Source: CAZPZZ01 sp964591245
Lineage (GTDB): Bacteria; Acidobacteriota; Vicinamibacteria; Vicinamibacterales; UBA8438
Reading direction: 5' to 3'
Length of the DNA: 6,809 bases
Assembly: GCA_964591245.1 (NCBI GenBank)
Contig: CAZPZZ010000188.1
Span: 1-6,809 of the forward strand
Of the stretch, positions 5,600-6,809 are shown piece after piece. Each line of letters begins with the position of its first letter. The stretch's first letter is position 1. The translations under genes and the position numbers were made by a program. The notes beneath the pieces were generated by a model. The model was not told the origin of the DNA, did not search any database, and saw only the letters and a list, made by a program, of their open reading frames with translations.

Positions 5600-6628
5600 A
5601 TGAGGACACGAGCTATCGGTGTCTTGGGGGCACTTTTGGGAATCGGCGTTTCCATGGCCGGCGCGCAGACGTTCGACGTGCCACGATTGGCTGACGGGAA
5701 ACCGGATCTCCAGGGAGTCTGGGATTTCCGCACGCTTACCCCGCTTCAGCGCCCGGAAGACCAGGCGGACCGGGCTGTGCTGACGGCGGAAGAGGCGGCA
5801 GAACTCGACGCGCAATCGGTGGCGCGCGAAGAGGCGGCGTTCGCACCGAGTGATGTACGCGCCGAGCCCCTTCCGATCGGTGGTGATGTCGGAGCCTACA
5901 ACAGTTATTGGGTCGACCAGGGTGCGTCGGTTGTGGACGATCAGCGGACGTCGCTCATTGTGGATCCTCCGACGGGGCGGCTGCCGGATCTACAACCAGG
6001 GGTTGAGATGGCGGTACTGTCGCTCGCCGAAGATCGAGTCGGGACCCGCCCCGTGCGAGTTCGGGCTGCCGGTATCGGCGCGGATAGCTGGGAGGACCGT
6101 GGATTAGCCGAGCGGTGTTTGATCGGGTTCAACTCCGGACCGCCGATCGTGCCGGCTGGCTATAACCAGAATATCCAGATTTTTCAGACCTCCGATCACG
6201 TGGTCATTCTGCACGAGATGGTGCACGACGCGAGGATTGTGCCGCTCGATGGTCGTGGGCATATCCCGGCAAGCGTGACGCAATGGATGGGTGATGCTCG
6301 GGGCTACTGGGACGGCGACACGCTGGTTATCGAGTCCCGGAACTACAGTGAGAAGACGGCCAGTTTCAATCCGTCAGTCGCAATGGCGGCGGGTTCTGGT
6401 TCGACCCTGCATCTGACAGAGCGATTCAGCCGGCTGGCCGACGATACGCTCTTGTACGAGTACACGGTTGACGATCCGGTGACCTTTACCCGGCCGTTCA
6501 CGGTCAGGCTTCCCATGAAACGTGGGGAGGCGATGTTCGAGTACGCCTGCCACGAAGGGAATTATGGACTGCCGAATCAACTCGCTGGTGCCAGGGTGGA
6601 AGAAGCGAGGGCTGGGTCCGGCCAGTAG
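5600..6628 (+). CDS. Secreted protein of unknown function, DGKPDLQGVWDF / DPPTGRLPDL type
   Basis: A 342-residue product starting at an ATG with a perfect AGGAGG before it, eight bases after the propeller gene. Residues 1-23 are a signal peptide (GIGVSMAGAQ end). The N-terminal motif DGKPDLQGVWDFRTLTP (32-48) and the DPPTGRLPDL block (122-131) are familiar from large, uncharacterised secreted-protein families abundant in Acidobacteriota and allied bacteria. The C-terminal half is probably beta-rich, with HEMVHDARIVPLDGRGHIP (205-223), W229-MGDARGYWDGDTLVIE (229-245) and FEYACHEGNYGL (313-324). C173 and C317 could form a disulfide. His, Asp and Glu residues cluster in these blocks, but I cannot identify a catalytic site. 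Tight linkage to the lyase-like propeller suggests a shared extracytoplasmic substrate. I know no established activity for the family. The frame is open upstream to 5375 only as overlap with the propeller gene. Confidence 0.9.
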   Translation: MRTRAIGVLGALLGIGVSMAGAQTFDVPRLADGKPDLQGVWDFRTLTPLQRPEDQADRAVLTAEEAAELDAQSVAREEAAFAPSDVRAEPLPIGGDVGAYNSYWVDQGASVVDDQRTSLIVDPPTGRLPDLQPGVEMAVLSLAEDRVGTRPVRVRAAGIGADSWEDRGLAERCLIGFNSGPPIVPAGYNQNIQIFQTSDHVVILHEMVHDARIVPLDGRGHIPASVTQWMGDARGYWDGDTLVIESRNYSEKTASFNPSVAMAAGSGSTLHLTERFSRLADDTLLYEYTVDDPVTFTRPFTVRLPMKRGEAMFEYACHEGNYGLPNQLAGARVEEARAGSGQ

Positions 6629-6647
6629 CGGTTGTTTCCAACGTGTT

Positions 6648-6672
6648 GGAGCGGGCCGAAGAGGCCCGCTCC
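6648..6672 (+). terminator. Rho-independent-like terminator after the rightward operon
   Basis: GGAGCGGGCC pairs perfectly with GGCCCGCTCC (ten base pairs) around a five-base loop, followed by TTCCTGTTT. It lies 19 bases after the stop at 6628, between convergent genes. The tail is only moderately T-rich. The stem is symmetric, so it could also serve the leftward gene ending at 6722, although the minus-strand tail (AACACG) is not T-rich. Confidence 0.75.
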
Positions 6673-6721
6673 TTCCTGTTTGCCGAAGGAAACTACCGAT
6701 TCCTCCGGTTCATTCTCGCCA

Positions 6722-6809
6722 TTACCACCCGACGGCCTGCCCGTCTTTGCGGTGGTCTGATCCCGCACGATAGACCCCGTTCACGGGGAGATCCTCACTG
6801 ACACTGCGC
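6722..6809 (-). CDS. C-terminal fragment of a probable gamma-glutamyltransferase (rest outside window)
   Basis: Reading leftwards from the window edge, one frame is open for 28 codons to a TAA at 6724-6722. Its ending, GVYRAGSDHRKDGQAVGW, matches the terminal pattern G-x-S/A-D-x-R-x-D-G-x-A-x-G-[FYW] typical of gamma-glutamyltransferases, which hydrolyse or transfer the gamma-glutamyl group of glutathione in the periplasm. The Thr nucleophile and the rest of the protein lie beyond the window, so this rests on a short C-terminal motif. The gene converges on the rightward operon with a hairpin between them. Confidence 0.55.
   Translation of the reverse strand, partial: RSVSEDLPVNGVYRAGSDHRKDGQAVGW

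Overview
The window is about 60% GC, gene-dense and bacterial. It shows no mobile element, CRISPR array, rRNA or tRNA. The best clue to the organism is the gene mix. There is a secreted protein of the 'DGKPDLQGVWDF / DPPTGRLPDL' type, a signal-peptide-bearing cyclase-family hydrolase, a secreted amidating-lyase-like beta-propeller, and a class III CoA-transferase. From memory this combination is common in Acidobacteriota (for example Vicinamibacteria) and related environmental lineages with large secretomes. The assignment is inference, not proof.

Layout: two gene groups diverge from a 474-base intergenic region (2863-3336). Leftwards on the minus strand lie a secreted cyclase-family hydrolase (1885-2862), a secreted all-helical repeat protein of unknown function (817-1785), and the first 273 codons of a membrane sensor-like protein (1-820) whose start overlaps the previous stop as ATGA. 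The sensor fragment runs off the window edge and is easy to miss because it has no stop here. Rightwards on the plus strand lie a class III (CaiB/BaiF) CoA-transferase (3337-4545), a secreted beta-propeller that keeps the zinc and catalytic residues of peptidylglycine amidating lyase (4599-5591), and a secreted protein of unknown function (5600-6628). This group ends at a strong hairpin terminator (6648-6672). Beyond it, the last 28 codons of a convergent minus-strand gene are visible (6722-6809); they look like the C-terminus of a gamma-glutamyltransferase.

How the genes may work together: four complete products carry signal peptides and one is cytoplasmic, so the locus is oriented to the periplasm or cell surface. 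The rightward operon could couple extracytoplasmic processing of a small molecule or peptide by the propeller to cytoplasmic CoA activation. The leftward pair of helical repeat protein and helical-bundle sensor looks like a translationally coupled sensing module. It is the most novel part of the window. No substrate can be named from sequence alone.
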